Shown here: positions 13,015-25,600 of the stretch, piece after piece | How positions within the stretch are numbered: the first letter of the stretch is position 1 | Layout of the letters: every line of letters begins with the position of its first letter | Assembly: GCF_932526225.1 (NCBI RefSeq) | Contig: NC_064043.1 | Location: forward strand, 4,393,501 to 4,457,500 | Origin: Nematostella vectensis | Lineage: Eukaryota; Cnidaria; Anthozoa; Actiniaria; Edwardsiidae | Length of the DNA: 64,000 nt | Direction of reading: 5' to 3' | Program-made: the position numbers and the translations under genes | The notes under the pieces: model-generated | The model's database searches: none | What the model saw: only the letters and a program-made list of their open reading frames with translations | What the model was told of the DNA's origin: nothing

Positions 13015-14236
13015 TCACAAATCCGGCGCAGGGAAATCCTTGGAAGCAGGATACAGAGCTTCATACTGGCGAGACTCCGCTGACCCATGTATCGCATACG
13101 CGTTCATCTTACATACTCCGGGTGGGAAGTACTCAAGTGGAATGGTGGCCGACCCGGTCCATCGGCTTGCGCGGCTATCCTTGACAGCAGTGAACTGGAG
13201 CGGAAGCTTGTCCTAAGAGAAAAGAAGAGACAACAGACAGCGGTGCGCGGTGCGAAAGGCTTGTCGGGACAAAATTTTAAGGCTTCTCAGAGCAGTTTTT
13301 TTCTTCTCTGATCTGTGAACTTTTTTCTGGTACATTTACCTTAAACATGTTCCTGGTGCCGTCAAGAAGCAGTACCAAGTGTTGCCCGTGGCTGAGGGTA
13401 AACACGAGACCATGTCAACAATCTACTGATCTCGAATCGGGAACTAGACCCGGAGTACAGATTTAAATAGAATAGAGCTTTAGATTAAAACACTCAACAG
13501 TTCGTGGGCTTCAAACTCACTATAAAAGCATTCTTTCCAGAAAAATAAAATAAATAAAGACTCGAACATGAAGTTTCAAGCTATGAATTTTTTTAGATAA
13601 ATATTTTTTCATAAATATAGATTATCCTCCATCTTCTTTATTGAATTGCAGACAGTACTCTCGGGCATTTATCCCCCAAAAAACAAGATAGATCAAAGAC
13701 TACAACGAATATCGTTCTTAAAGCACATTATAATAGGGGACATACTTACGGACAAAACTCGACTTCCAAGTACTTATCCTTCTCACCCAGGAAAAATATT
13801 TCTACGACTAAAATTTAGAGAGAATTATTGTTTATAACTTTATCATCATTGTCGTAGTCATCATCATTATAAACATAATCAATCATTATCAAAGAAATAA
13901 CCACCAGAATCGTGTGTTAGTTATATTTTCTAATATATATTTACTCACACGTCCACCCCCATCACAACCTCCCCTCCCACGCCCGCCAACAAACACCCCA
14001 ATTCACATACCGTCATACTCCCAGAGCTCGTCACACGGTTGCCCTGGGGGAGAGCGAGGAATTCTAGAGTCTTCCAGGAGGGGTCCACTCACACCCACCC
14101 TCACAGATCCCTCACTGAAAGCCATGCGCACTTCAGCTGGAGAAGAATGGGTGATGGCGTCTCCATTCCACTGATGTTCAATGAGAAACTTGTAATCCTG
14201 AGAAACAATTGGATTATCATATAATTCTACACTCAT
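13015..14236 (-). CDS. C4orf33: UPF0462 / C4orf33-like protein, four exons
   Basis: Homologue of a conserved animal protein of unknown function. Exons on the minus strand are 14236-14011, 13807-13750, 13391-13340 and 13212-13015. All introns are GT-AG and phases join cleanly to 177 codons plus stop. Family hallmarks visible in order are IEHQWNGDAITH, ELWEYDVVEIFFLG, KYLEVEFCPHGQHLVLLLDG, IPLEYFPPGVCKMNAYAIHG and RQYEALYPA. The start is uncertain: ATG at 14236 is in frame, but an acceptor-like TTGTTTCTCAG directly precedes the first conserved residue, so a small upstream exon is possible. The 3' end is also uncertain. The TGA at 13015-13017 overlaps a good donor (GTGAGT), and the human protein runs about 20-40 residues further, so a last exon may be missing. 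Confidence 0.85.
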
Positions 14237-15351
14237 TCACGCGGAGGCAGACATTTATTGGATATGTACCTTTCATAAAAATCATTGGATAAGAGAACCA
14301 CTCCCCAAGTCATTGGGCGCCAAAAGTGAGTTTTAAAAATGTCAATCAATCACTTTATTTCCTTATTTTCTTTTACATACACACAAAGATCTATTTGTGA
14401 GAAAACATAAAAAAATAATCCACGAGTCTGACATTTTAAAGCGCAAAATGGCAGGCGTCATTGGCATTCTATAGGAATCGCCAGATATTACACATTACGC
14501 ATAACTTGGTAAATCCGCCAAATCCTTTCCACACTGGAAAGGTTGTGTTTACGGAAGAACTTGTAACAGAGAAAGAAGTCTGTGAAATTCAGGCTGGCTC
14601 CCCTTGGGGTCCAGGAAGCTGTTTATCGGTTCTTAATTAAGGGAGACAGGGGTCCCACGGTAGGAAGTACCAAGTGCAACAGCAGAACGCAGAGTGTGGA
14701 GAGATACAGCGCGGGACACTAATGATGAGGAATTTCCACGATACACAAGGCATATCTTTTCCCGAAAATCCTCTTCGGTCTTCTGGGATCCATTCTCGAA
14801 TACATGGACCCAGAGTAGAAATAGACATTAGAAAACGACACTCGTAAAGAGCGCGCTCTGATTGGACGAGGGATCATGTGGGATCATGTGTTATAAGAGG
14901 ACACACGCACGCTTGGCGTCAGCATACGCGCTCTCCAAAAACTAGATTGTAACATTTTTACTGTTGTTCGTCTGCGTCTCATTGCGAGCTTTTTGTTCAT
15001 GATACGCTGTGACGTCATCTGTGCATCTATTAGAGGACAGACGCACGCAAAAATGAGATCTATTTGTTAAATATATTTTTAATATTTACTAGATAATTAA
15101 AATGTGTCAATTGAGTTTACAAAAGATTTTAGCGATACAGTGATTATCATTATTATTGGTGGAGCCTGTGTGGTGCAGTTTGTAGACCGTAACTATGTGT
15201 CTCTGCTTCTCATAGGTGTTCCGGTTCCCCTCACTTCATTAAAAAGCAACAACACAATTTTGATTCTAAGCTGTAATCCAGAATTTTAGCTGTAATGAGA
15301 GCACGATAAGTTACCTTAATCATGCATTACAACAATAATACCTTCTAAAAG
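14237..15351. promoter_or_regulatory. Upstream region of the UPF0462 gene with two imperfect direct repeats
   Basis: No gene is supported here. Two related segments, about 14885-14912 and 15021-15048, share the pattern TATxAGAGGACAxACGCACGC and are spaced about 136 bp apart. CRE-like TGACGTCA lies beside the second copy. They sit upstream of the minus-strand UPF0462 gene and could be regulatory or simply a duplicated fragment. Confidence 0.3.
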
Positions 15352-15989
15352 TCACGCAATTCTTTTGAACAATTTAAAGAATCCGACAAAACACGAGAGA
15401 AGCGAGATGACCGCGAGTTCCCACGTGACGCGAACTCCTAGCACGGAAAAACCTGCGCGGCATCGCGAGCAATAACTCATGAACACATTTAGTTCGGGAA
15501 AATCCCCCGGGTTGATCTCACGATTAAATCGCTTATACATATTTTCAAAGCTACGAGTCACGTGACTCGCGACGATAAACGGAAACGCGAACTTGCAAGC
15601 AATCATCAGAGAACCCGCAAGCTGAGAGAGAATCAAATCGAACAAATGATATCATGTATGAAGTTATGCGAAGGCCAATAAAAATAAACCACGAAAAGAG
15701 TAAATGTAATGGTCTCTGAGAGATTCAATGCGCACAACACCACGAAGGCTTCTAACGGCATTACCGGTTGACCTGGCACCCAGTCTGATCGCCAATAGGT
15801 CTGCGCTACGTAGATCTCACTCCCGTAAGAGTACCATTGCAGTAATGTCAGAGCAACAGAGACGAAACTAAGGTGCCAACGAGGACGGCCATTCTGTCCC
15901 ATCATCCATTTCGGGGGCACTCCAAACAAGAAATGCATAGTGACCTTCAAGATCCGATCAGTCTCGAAAATCCTACACAGGCAAGCCAT
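15352..15989 (-). pseudogene. Multipass membrane protein fragment, possibly a decayed gustatory-receptor-like (7tm_7) gene
   Basis: Two overlapping minus-strand frames appear to belong together. The first (15989-15633, 118 aa) starts at an ATG just after an in-frame TGA. It has an amphipathic lead (ILKVTMHFLFGVPPKW) and two hydrophobic segments (LSFVSVALTLLQWYSYG; AFVVLCALNLSETITFTLF). The second (about 15645-15352, 97 codons) is shifted and has a hydrophobic stretch, a basic/acidic linker, and a final segment (VLGVRVTWELAVISLLSCF) before a short basic end. Insect and cnidarian gustatory-receptor-like proteins have a similar start and end, but seven TMs and about 400 aa; here the middle would be missing. 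An intact short intron (acceptor TTCTCTCTCAG near 15620) is an alternative to a frameshift. The family assignment is inference. Confidence 0.35.
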
Positions 15990-16710
15990 GTCGTCTGCTC
16001 AGCCGAGGTTGTTTGGAAACGTCCGGTAGAAATTGGAATTTTAGCAATATGCTAAAGTCAGAAAAGCAACGATTTAGCATAACATTCACGGCCCTCCAAT
16101 ACTTGAGAATGCTTTCGCTTTGTGCGAGGTAGAATTTTCAGCACATGCAGTTACACTCGTTTGGACAGCTGTTTTACAACCAAGTACGCTCGAAAAATGG
16201 ACGAAAGTGATTGATTTCTGCACTCTTTTGCTGATAAGAATATTGATGAGCGAGACAAACATCAAGGTTGTATATTTCCTAGAAATAAGATGACCTCAAA
16301 ACCCCTTTCTCAAAACCTGACTTCCGCCTTGATCGCTTGATTGCGTGACTGAAATGATTTGGCTTTCGTAGACAAATCAACCACAGTAATTCTAAAATTT
16401 GCGTCGAATATACAATAAAAAAATTGAAGATGCTTTTAACACGAATCCCCCTGACATTAGTATCGAAGATCGAATTGGGACAACTCGAGAACCAATGCTT
16501 TCTCATGGCCGTAGACGAAAGAACTGATAAATCAAGTGTATTCATCAAATTAAACCAAAAGTAAATATATTTAGATTTAGACACGACATGATTACATTTT
16601 CCCAAAGAAGAAAGTTTTAGTCATATTCTTTATATTCTGGAAGGACTTGGAGGGACCTAGCAAGCTCCTTTCATAAACTCAGCTCAGGGAGGGGGGGGGG
16701 GGGGGGGTAT

Positions 16711-17818
16711 TAGGGAGTGTTCATTAAATACACCGAGGGGGGGAGGGAAGATTTTTACTCAAGACACCTTAATATTTCAGAGCCCCCCTTTCATTGTAAC
16801 CATTTTTTCGGTGTCCCCCCCTTTCAGAGCCCCCCCCCAACAACAAAAAAAAAAATTGAAAAATGATTACTATGATTCAGTCAAGTTCATCATTATTCCA
16901 GAGTCTGACATCTCTTCTACCCTGCTAACAGAGGCTTTTCCGTAGTGTTTCTCGTTTGTGCTTGTATTGGCGGTGTTGTTTAATACAAACGAACAATGCG
17001 AAAACACCCTAATGCGAATCGGCAAGGAAAGTGTTAAAGACAAAGAGAAAGAAAAGTTCTGCTAGCAGGGTAAATCTTTTCACAACTTTTGGTTTCGGCC
17101 TTTATAATTTCGTATATCTTTTTCTATGTAAAATAGTGCAAAATGGTGCAGTGTTGGGTCGTTGCAGGGATTTTTTCTTCAATCAGTTGCTTGCAAGAAT
17201 ATTTTTTCACCCCCCCCCCCCCCTTAAGAGTCACATGGTCCACCCCTAAAGGTTGGATCTCACACTAGGGCGCAAGTGTAAATGGAAGCGCAACACAAGT
17301 AAGAATCGGTCAAACAAAAAAATTGAGCATTTTCGTTCCCTTGTCCTTTGGCTTGCACTTGCTCTAAGAATCGGAAAACTATGTGTGTTTCACTTGCGCT
17401 TATGTCCAATTGAGAACCAACCTCAAGGATGCCTTTGTATATATTTGTTTTTGCTAAGACTATTTTTCTGTATAAAAAGGGATAATGTCCAACGTATAAA
17501 ACATTGTATGAATATCGTTTTGTGGATTTGCATGCTCCACCACTGTAAAGAATTTTATTTCATTTGTTCCTGTTAATTGATAATAAACTGAATCGGTAAA
17601 TTCAACTGTTATATACTGAAAGCTGGAAGTATCAATATCATGGTTTAAAAGACAATAAAACCTGAAAAGTATGGCTCCTAAGAAATTCAACCCCCCCCCC
17701 TCCTTTAGAGGACCATCTTTTGGAGCCCTCCCCCCTCCTTTTAATGGTTAAAAATTTTTGGAGCCCACCTCAATATCTTCCCTCCTCCCCCCTCAGTGTA
17801 TTTAATGAACACTCCCTA
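16711..17818. mobile_element. 1.1-kb DNA transposon remnant with long terminal inverted repeats
   Basis: The left end (TAGGGAGTGTTCATTAAATA, then CAC and a G-rich GAGGGGGG-GAGGGAAGAT) is repeated in inverted form at the right end. It gives an imperfect terminal repeat of over 40 bp, with related AGCCCCC/TTTTTGG subterminal motifs continuing inside. If the outer TA is the target duplication, the ends are GGGAGTG. The interior has only short frames (17031-17249 and 17253-17576) with no recognisable transposase, so it is non-autonomous. Superfamily is not assigned. Confidence 0.75.
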
Positions 17819-19565
17819 AAATGAATTCATGATGACTTAGATGATTGAATGTAAGAATGGAAATAACAATCACTGGCTACCCATAAAATGTAATTATTGG
17901 AAGCTTGTTTTGTTATGGCTCTAGTGAGGATTTAAATTTCTTTCACTTTGTTAAAAGGGTCATTTTTTATCTAAAGGTAAAGCTTACTTTGAATTAACAG
18001 ATTGAAACCTAAGCTTTTTTTATCTGAATTTACAAATCAGACCAAAAAGAGATACCTCGCCCTATTTTGAGTATTCTAAAGCCAGTCAAGTCAAAGTCAA
18101 ACACTGCTGCACTTAGTCAGCTGTATCCAAACTTTTTTGACCCCCCCCCCTTTCAGCAGCCAAAAATACAGTAAATGTATGAGACATTATCTAAAATACA
18201 GCTAGGCCGCTTAAGAACCTGAGATATTATTTGGCTTGAAGAGTTGCTATTGGTGGGATGCAACTTCAAGACCATTTATTCCTTAGACTGATGCCTGAAT
18301 TTCTTGATGTTGTCTTGTTTATTTTGCATTTATACATTTTTGGGTCACTGGTACTTATCACGGCCAGAACAGGCTGTTCAGCGGTGTAGCCAGGATTTTT
18401 AACAGGCATTTCAAGGCATTTTCTCCTGTATTTTAGATCATGCCTCATACATCATATTGTAGACTGCTCTGCCACCAAAACCCTCTATCTTCAATTCAAA
18501 TCTCTTTTAACACAAAACAATATCACTCTTCCAAACATGACTTATCAAAATATTATTTTGGGATGTGACTCAACACCCAGTGATGTCCTGGTGCTTATTT
18601 TCAAACTTTTTGTATATAAAAGGAGGCAAAACCCTTGTCTTTTGAATCTACAGCAGCTTTTAGTAAGAATTACAGAATACAAACGATTGGAAAGAATATG
18701 CGCGATTAAAAATGATTCCCTTTCCTATCACAAACGAAAATGGGACAAAATAAATAAATTATAAACAAGAAGGCTAAAGACCATCTTGGGCGAATCTTTA
18801 TTGCAGCCGCAGGCACAGGTACCATTTGAATATTTAAAATTTATCCTTTTTTTTTCTTTTCTGTTTGTAGTCGTTCTTGCGTTCCTCTGCTTTTCCTTTT
18901 GCTCACACTAGGGATGGTGGGTTGGGCGGGGTGGGTAGGGGTAGGCTGGGGAGGTGTAGGCTGGGGAGGGATGGTGAGGAAAGGGAGGGTGGGATGGTGA
19001 ATAAGGGAGGGGCTTGTGAGGTGGAAAATACCAAAATAATAGTGAACACTGTATTTATTTAATTTAATACATTTCTGTAATCATGTAAAAAACATTAGTC
19101 TTGTAAAATACTCACCTCACTTGAGAATCAATAACCAATTATCATTAAAAAGAAAAAAAAAAATAATGCCTCATACATTTACTGTATTTACTGTATCTAG
19201 GCCAATTAAATAAGCGCCTTGTTTCTTTTTCGAGCGGAAAAGAACCCCCCTAACCAAATCCTGGCTATGCTGAACAGAATGTGTGAATTCTTACTAAAAA
19301 TTGCCTGGATTCAGAACCAGGGATATCGCGAAGTTCTACGGAAGGGAATGAATAGATAGCCACGACAGCTTAGGCTTAGGCGACGCTAGCACAAATCACT
19401 GAGGAGAACGTTTGAATTCATACGAAAGTACTAAAAATTGCCCCATCGCATTGTTTACCTTGCTATGTTCTTCGCTGTTCTCCATTCTTGTGGCTTCGAA
19501 CGATCTTCCAAATCAAGCAAGATGGCTTCCCCTACCGGAACCGGAAGCTGGTAATTTAGTCGAGG

Positions 19566-19607
19566 TTTCGGGATTCCTGTTGCGCCCCGGCCACAGGAAT
19601 CCCGAAA
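19566..19607. repeat. Perfect short inverted repeat
   Basis: Arms TTTCGGGATTCCTGT (19566-19580) and ACAGGAATCCCGAAA (19593-19607) are exact reverse complements around a 12-nt GC-rich loop. It is probably the core of a small foldback element; no coding role is seen. Confidence 0.65.
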
Positions 19608-20108
19608 AACGCCTACAATTAGCCTCCTCCCCAGGCGTCTTGTGACAGCTCTTTGTTGTCAAAAATTATATGTATGCTACATAAGCAGGGAGCTGTGGCC
19701 CGGAGGCCTGGCTCCTCGGGTGCGCTTGGTTAGGAAGTTACCAAGCTATCCGATACCTGACCACAAACTTATCAGACGATGAGTTTAAATGTATGCTACA
19801 TAAGCATAAGCGCAATTTAGCATAAGTTAAAATCGAGGATGACTGCGCGCTCCTGGGTCTAGTCCCTGCTGCGGCTTGGGCGCCCCAGGTTATTCAGGCC
19901 TTGGCACATTTGCACCCTCTCTCAGAGTTATGCAAATCTCGCTCGACTCAACACTGGATTCGCGGGTTTTTCGCCCAGTGACGTTATTAACAGACAAGTT
20001 GCTCAGCCAATAAAAGCCAGGGAATGAGGCTACTCTTACACAAAAAGGATGGGGGATAAGGGTTAACTTAGCTTTAAACAGGATGGGGAAGTCTGGTAAA
20101 GCCTATAA

Positions 20109-20183
20109 CCTGAGTATCAGGCCCTCCTATGTTTCTATCGCGCTGGCGAGAAACAACTTAAAAAAAATTGCCTGATACTCGGG
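20109..20183. repeat. Short inverted repeat, foldback remnant
   Basis: Arms CCTGAGTATCAGGC (20109-20122) and GCCTGATACTCGGG (20170-20183) pair with one mismatch across a 47-nt spacer. It is likely a small MITE. Confidence 0.5.
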
Positions 20184-20619
20184 CTAGGTGGAGCCCAAAA
20201 TTTCATAGTCACAATCAAAAACTTATAACTACAACATACCAGTTTGCACAAAAGACTAGGTTTTGATTCAGTTAGAAAAGGATTTTTAAATTAAACTTGA
20301 GCTGACCATCTGGTAAATAAAACTATTTTTAAAAAGAAGAAAGAAACAATTATTGTAAACTCTCTATTTCATTTCTTTTATTTACAATTGGACATTTGTA
20401 CAATATATGGTATTTTGGTATATTAAATAAATAATCTAATTAACGCCCCCTACCTAGAAAACGCCTCCTATCTAATGAACGCCCCCCCCCCTAAGCTTAC
20501 AAGTTTGTAATGAACAAACTCTTATAAACGCCCCCCCTCTATTTAACAGCCCCCTTCCCCTACCCTCCCTTCCAGCTTGAAAATACACGACATAGGAATT
20601 TGGGTAATATAAATCAACA

Positions 20620-20830
20620 GGCCCATACCCAGGGTTTTTCTTTGGCGAGGGGGTGTAAAATCGGGAAAAAGGTGACCTGATTTTCTTTTTTTTTTGGGGG
20701 GGGGGGGGGGGGGGTAAGGAGGGAGTGAGTTCTCTGATAAAAATCTGACCACCCCAGAAAACAACAAAAAGAAATTATTTATGCCTTTGCAGTATCTCCA
20801 CGGGACGCTTATTGTCAGATTTGGCTACAT
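20620..20830. repeat. Dispersed repeat, copy 1
   Basis: This segment (TTTTTCTTTGG, a G-rich tract, AAAAGGTGACCT, a long G-run, then GCAGTATCTCCACGGGACG) matches a second copy at about 33490-33620. Both copies carry the GCAGTATCTCCACGGGACG block. The family is unknown to me. Confidence 0.55.
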
Positions 20831-21599
20831 ACTAGCTTACGCTTTATAGTTTTGTCTACAAATGGCACGTCTTTTGAGAATCGAAAGTAGACATTCTACC
20901 ATCAAAACTCCCCTGGCGTTTAATAGATTATTTACAGTATGGAAAGAAAGTGTTGTATGGGTGAGAAAAAATGAAAGCGATAAAATTCATCCATTATTTG
21001 ATATTCATGTATTATTTGATTTTTTTTTCTTTTTATGGTGATCAATCCACTAATGGATCTTAGAGTCATGATAAAGCGGACTAGATTCACTTGATTCCTG
21101 CAACAACAACAAAAATAATAAAAAAACAAGATTAAAGAAAATGTTAACACTACAATATCTCAGCTGTTCTAGGTGAAAAGTTTGACACTGCACCCCTTAA
21201 CCCGAGGACTATTATTGAAAAACAAAAATTGAAAATTGCTACTAATGATACTGTTAATGTAGTAGTACCAGGTTCACCAACTGGTAACTAACTCTACCCA
21301 AGAAAATATGACTTCTTCTTCATTACAAGCTGCTGATCTTAATGTCACTGTTTTATGCCAAATGATATAGCTATGCAGATTGTGATCTGTTGTCTAAATA
21401 CTGATAGGGTATTTTACTGTGATTTTAGATAAACTACGAACTCATAAATTCCAAGTGACAAAAACATCATGGCTTCCATAAGATAAAGACATTAGACTGT
21501 TTTCATTGGCTTACATTTGATGGCTTCCACCCAAGCCATTTCTCTGCGATGCGTTGACTAATGAGAAGGCACAAAGCTTTTTCCATTAAAATTAAAAAC

Positions 21600-21605
21600 T
21601 TTATT
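21600..21605 (-). promoter_or_regulatory. Poly(A) signal of the SLC5 transporter gene
   Basis: AATAAA on the minus strand, 37 nt after the stop codon at 21642. It supports 21642-21811 as the terminal exon. Confidence 0.6.
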
Positions 21606-21641
21606 GATTGAGTGAGAAGCGTTTTAAAAGCATTATGGGAA

Positions 21642-22572
21642 TCATAGGTGAGAGTTCACAGAATACTCAAAATCAAAGTAAAAAAGGCTAACCTCCTCAC
21701 TGTCCAATGAATGTAATGAGCTTTTGTTGCATGGTGACTTGGTAGCCTTTGTGATACATGAATGGACATCAAAGAACAGTCGTGGGTCAAGTGGAGGAGA
21801 TTGGTCATCTTCTAAAATGAACAACAGCAATTGCCTTACTTACTACTACTGTAAGTGATTGCTGACATTAGAAAAAAGAATCCTAGCCTAAAGAGCCCAC
21901 ATGATTTTTTGTGCTTTCTTGGTCATTCTACTGATTGAAATAATCTTAGGTTTTTGTTCCTCAGCCTGACACAGTTCAAACTCCATATGAAAATACAGCT
22001 GGTGGAAGGGTAACAGTTTACATTATTGAAGTGTTGCAAAAGTTGTATTTATTTTATTTTGAATTCACTGTATCAAATGAGAGCTATTTTTGTAATTTTG
22101 ACCACAATGTCTTGAAATCAATGCATATTTTTTGCTGTTATTCCACTGTATTTGTTTCTTCTTCTCTGTTCTACTCACTAAATATAATGCTGATGAGCAT
22201 CGCGACCACCAGAGTGATGATAAATCCAATTGGTCCATACAAGAAGAATGATATGCTGTATACAGAGTTGGAACCCATACTGCAGAATCATGATAAAAAT
22301 AATCAAAATAATCAGCATCACCCACAAAACTCTTATCATCATAACCATTTCCATCATCATATACAACACAGTTCAAGGTTAGGAGTTAGCAAAGAATTTA
22401 TCATTATAAGTAATAGGCAGTCTGGTCCAATTCAGCAAATACTGGTTTGAAAGGAGGCCTGCTTCTAACGTAATACAATAAAATGATGAAATGTTACATA
22501 AAGCAACATAGAACTATGAATTTGAATCAATATCATCATTACTCATATGACAGGTCTGTATGCTTTGCATGA

Positions 22573-22605
<33 letters not shown>

Positions 22606-25600
22606 TCCTTTTGTAGCCTATTGACTACAGTACTTTTAGTGGAATGCCATAAAAAACACCACTCCAACCTCATCAAGATTAAAATCAGCATCACTGTAAT
22701 CAACACCACCAATGATTATAATCATCATAATTTCTTACCCCCGGCGTGCAATGTGTGGCATGGTAATGTTGAGTGCAGAGGTGTTGGATGCACAGCCAGC
22801 CACAGAGATTGGTAAGATAGGATAGTCAGGGGGTTGCACCTGTGCGCCTACTGAGATCCACGTGATGACCACAAATCCAGCAATCATCCCAGCCCAAACA
22901 CCCTGCAATAACACCACATGGAACGGATTAACTTGCTAATGGCAATTATCATATCTAAACTAGGCAAAACAGAAATTTAGCATATTTAGCATATTGAACA
23001 AGTAACGATCTTGTAGAAACATTTCATTTGGCTTTGGTGTATTTTGAAAGGTATGAAATAAGGTGTTGGTGCTCCACTTAAAAAGTATAAAATAATTTGT
23101 GTCTTAGTCACCAGCAAGAGGGAACTAAAGACATTTTGGATGGAATTTACAAGTTTTCATAAATTTATAAAAATCTTTGCAGTCTTTATTAATTACTTTT
23201 GTTTTACATATTTTTTATATCCCCTCAAATGAAGCATTACTCTGTCTGCAGCATGTTGCTGATCTTCAAATAATCTAAGTTCTCTTAATTGTCACCTTGG
23301 AATTGGCAGTTCTTGTTAAAATTCCCATGGTAAACAAAGCTAGCATTGGTCCACCAATGATGCCGAACATGGAGGCGCTCATCTGAAACAAGCAAAATGG
23401 GAACATGATCTAGGAACAGGAGGGATATACAATAAAATACAGCAAAAGGCTATTTGCTCAGTAACAGGCTTTACTGTTAAAGCCAGAGGGCCAAGGTTCA
23501 TTCTAGGTTAAGGTCAACAGTATCTGTTTAATGGCAACCGATTAGAAATTTGTCCATTAGGCAACTTTTCTACAGTGAGTTATTAGTCCTTAAGTTAACT
23601 ATGGATCTAGTATATTTTCCACATAAGTTTGATTGTAATTTTTGAATGATGCAAGACTTCCATAGCAATCGTATCATATTAGGTATCAAAGGTAAATAAA
23701 CATACCATAAACTTATATGAGCTCAGATATGGTCTGATGTACTGTACCCTCTCCTTTTCTAAATGGCACATAATAACCAACCTGTAAAATCATTCCAAGT
23801 TTCGAAGCTAAAAATGCCAATCCAAGTGAGATGAACCCATATACAATTACTGAAAAGAGAATAAAGCATCAGAAAAAAAGACACAAATGAAAAGTAGAGC
23901 TGGTTGAAAAATAAGTTACCTAGACATTTTGACACTAAGGTTTCTTTGTCCTTTGGGATTGATGTATACATAGAAATGAAGTCTTCCACAGTCACAGCTG
24001 CTAGAGAGTTCAACCCTGATGCCACAGTGCTGAAAGGGAAAGGAAATAACAGGGGCGGATCCCTGAATATTCCAAAAAGGGGGGACAGAAGCAAGGGTTT
24101 CAAGAACGCCAAATATCTGAAAATAGGGGGAGGGCGGGGCATGCTCAGCCCACCCCTAGATCCGTCCCTGGTTTCCTTTGCATAAACTACAAAGCTGTTG
24201 GCCAGTCAACTCTTAATTGACTGTATTCTTACAACTCAGACATGTAGCTTAGATTTCCAAAGGGGAGTGGGGGGATTCACAGTCAAAGACGCACTTCATA
24301 CCCAGCCTCACTACAAAACCTGCTCAGTAGGCATATTGCGACAAGGAAACGCAAAGAAATGGTGTGGCTATACCTCAGTGTGGCACAGAACAGACTTGCC
24401 ACAAAAACACCAGGCATTCCTGGAGCAGATTTTCCAAGCACTTCAACAACAAAGAAGGGAAGGATCTATAGTATGGAAAAATATAATGAAAAACAATAAG
24501 AATTCAACTAAGGGGATTGATCATTTGTCATTTGAGGTATGGTGTGGCAAATTTTTTTTGTCTCCGTTGGCTGATTTGGAAAAGCTAGTGCAATATTTCT
24601 GATTTAAACCTTTGTTTTTATGGTTATTTTAAAATTCAAAATTTTAAAATTTAAATAATTTGTCTTCCAATTTCCATTGAAAACAATAACAAAGGTGTGG
24701 CTGACATGGGCTCTTTAAAAAAAATATTATAAAAGAATCAAACCTCATCTCCTTTCTCTATGGATCCAGCAGTTAGAGGATCACATGTTGCATAGTATGC
24801 ATAAAGAACCAGGCCAACGAGAACAGTCAGGGTTGTGTTCAGCCACTGCAGTGGCAGGTTCAGCCATACAGATCTGCAAATACACAGACATGATGATGAT
24901 GAATTATATCATGGAGGGTAAACCAAGGGAACTGACCTGCCAAATAATGTTCTTGTTAACAAAAGCAATTAAAATTTTGGTGTAAGGATAAAATAGTACT
25001 TTACGCTCCTATATTCAATGTTGACTTTTCCTAAAGCATAAACTCAAGACCATAATACTAAGACTCCTTTAATTTTGCTCTATTTAATTATTTCATTCTA
25101 GAGCTAGTACTGTAATACAGGAGCGAAAAAAGAATATGCCCCATGGTCTGAGTTGTAGATGCAATTTTTTTTACAAAAAAATAGACTGGCGAGGCTGACC
25201 CCTCCCATAGCCTATACTTCATCCCATTTCTAAGGACTATACAGTACAGAGGCTTGCTCAAGTCATTTCCAAACTTTCTACTTCGATTGTGCCACATGCC
25301 CTTTACTTCAAATAAACACAAAGGCATAAAAAATCTAAAAAGCCTGTTTTGCTATGATTTTTGTGTCTTTTTTGAGGTAAACATGAGGTAAACTATGGCT
25401 GTGAGCTGCTATAAGTTCTCATGAATGCCCACCTGATGGCATCCTTGAAGGATTTACATGTGAGGAAGCGCTGGACTGCTGTCTGGTTTGTTGTGTAGAC
25501 TGGAAGGTTTTGAAACATTCCAGTTAATATAATAACCCAGAATGTCAGTCTGTGGGTGGGATCTCCTGACCAACTGAATATAATAAAATCCTGTGTAAGC

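Larger units (their letters stand above)
17819..21599. repeat. Repeat-rich intergenic tract
   Basis: No gene is supported. The tract holds fragments of the 6.5-kb MITE family (about 18154-18201, 18379-18460, 19160-19270). It also has a G-rich low-complexity segment (18906-19016), an inverted repeat at 19566-19607 and one at 20109-20183, and degenerate AACGCCCCC-rich repeats (20440-20560). A G-run lies at about 20695-20714. Confidence 0.5.

Noticed and set aside
22178..22450. Open frames on both strands around 22.2 kb
   Set aside because: They are alternate frames over SLC5 exon 13; the frame reading SVYSISFFLYGPIGF is the real one.
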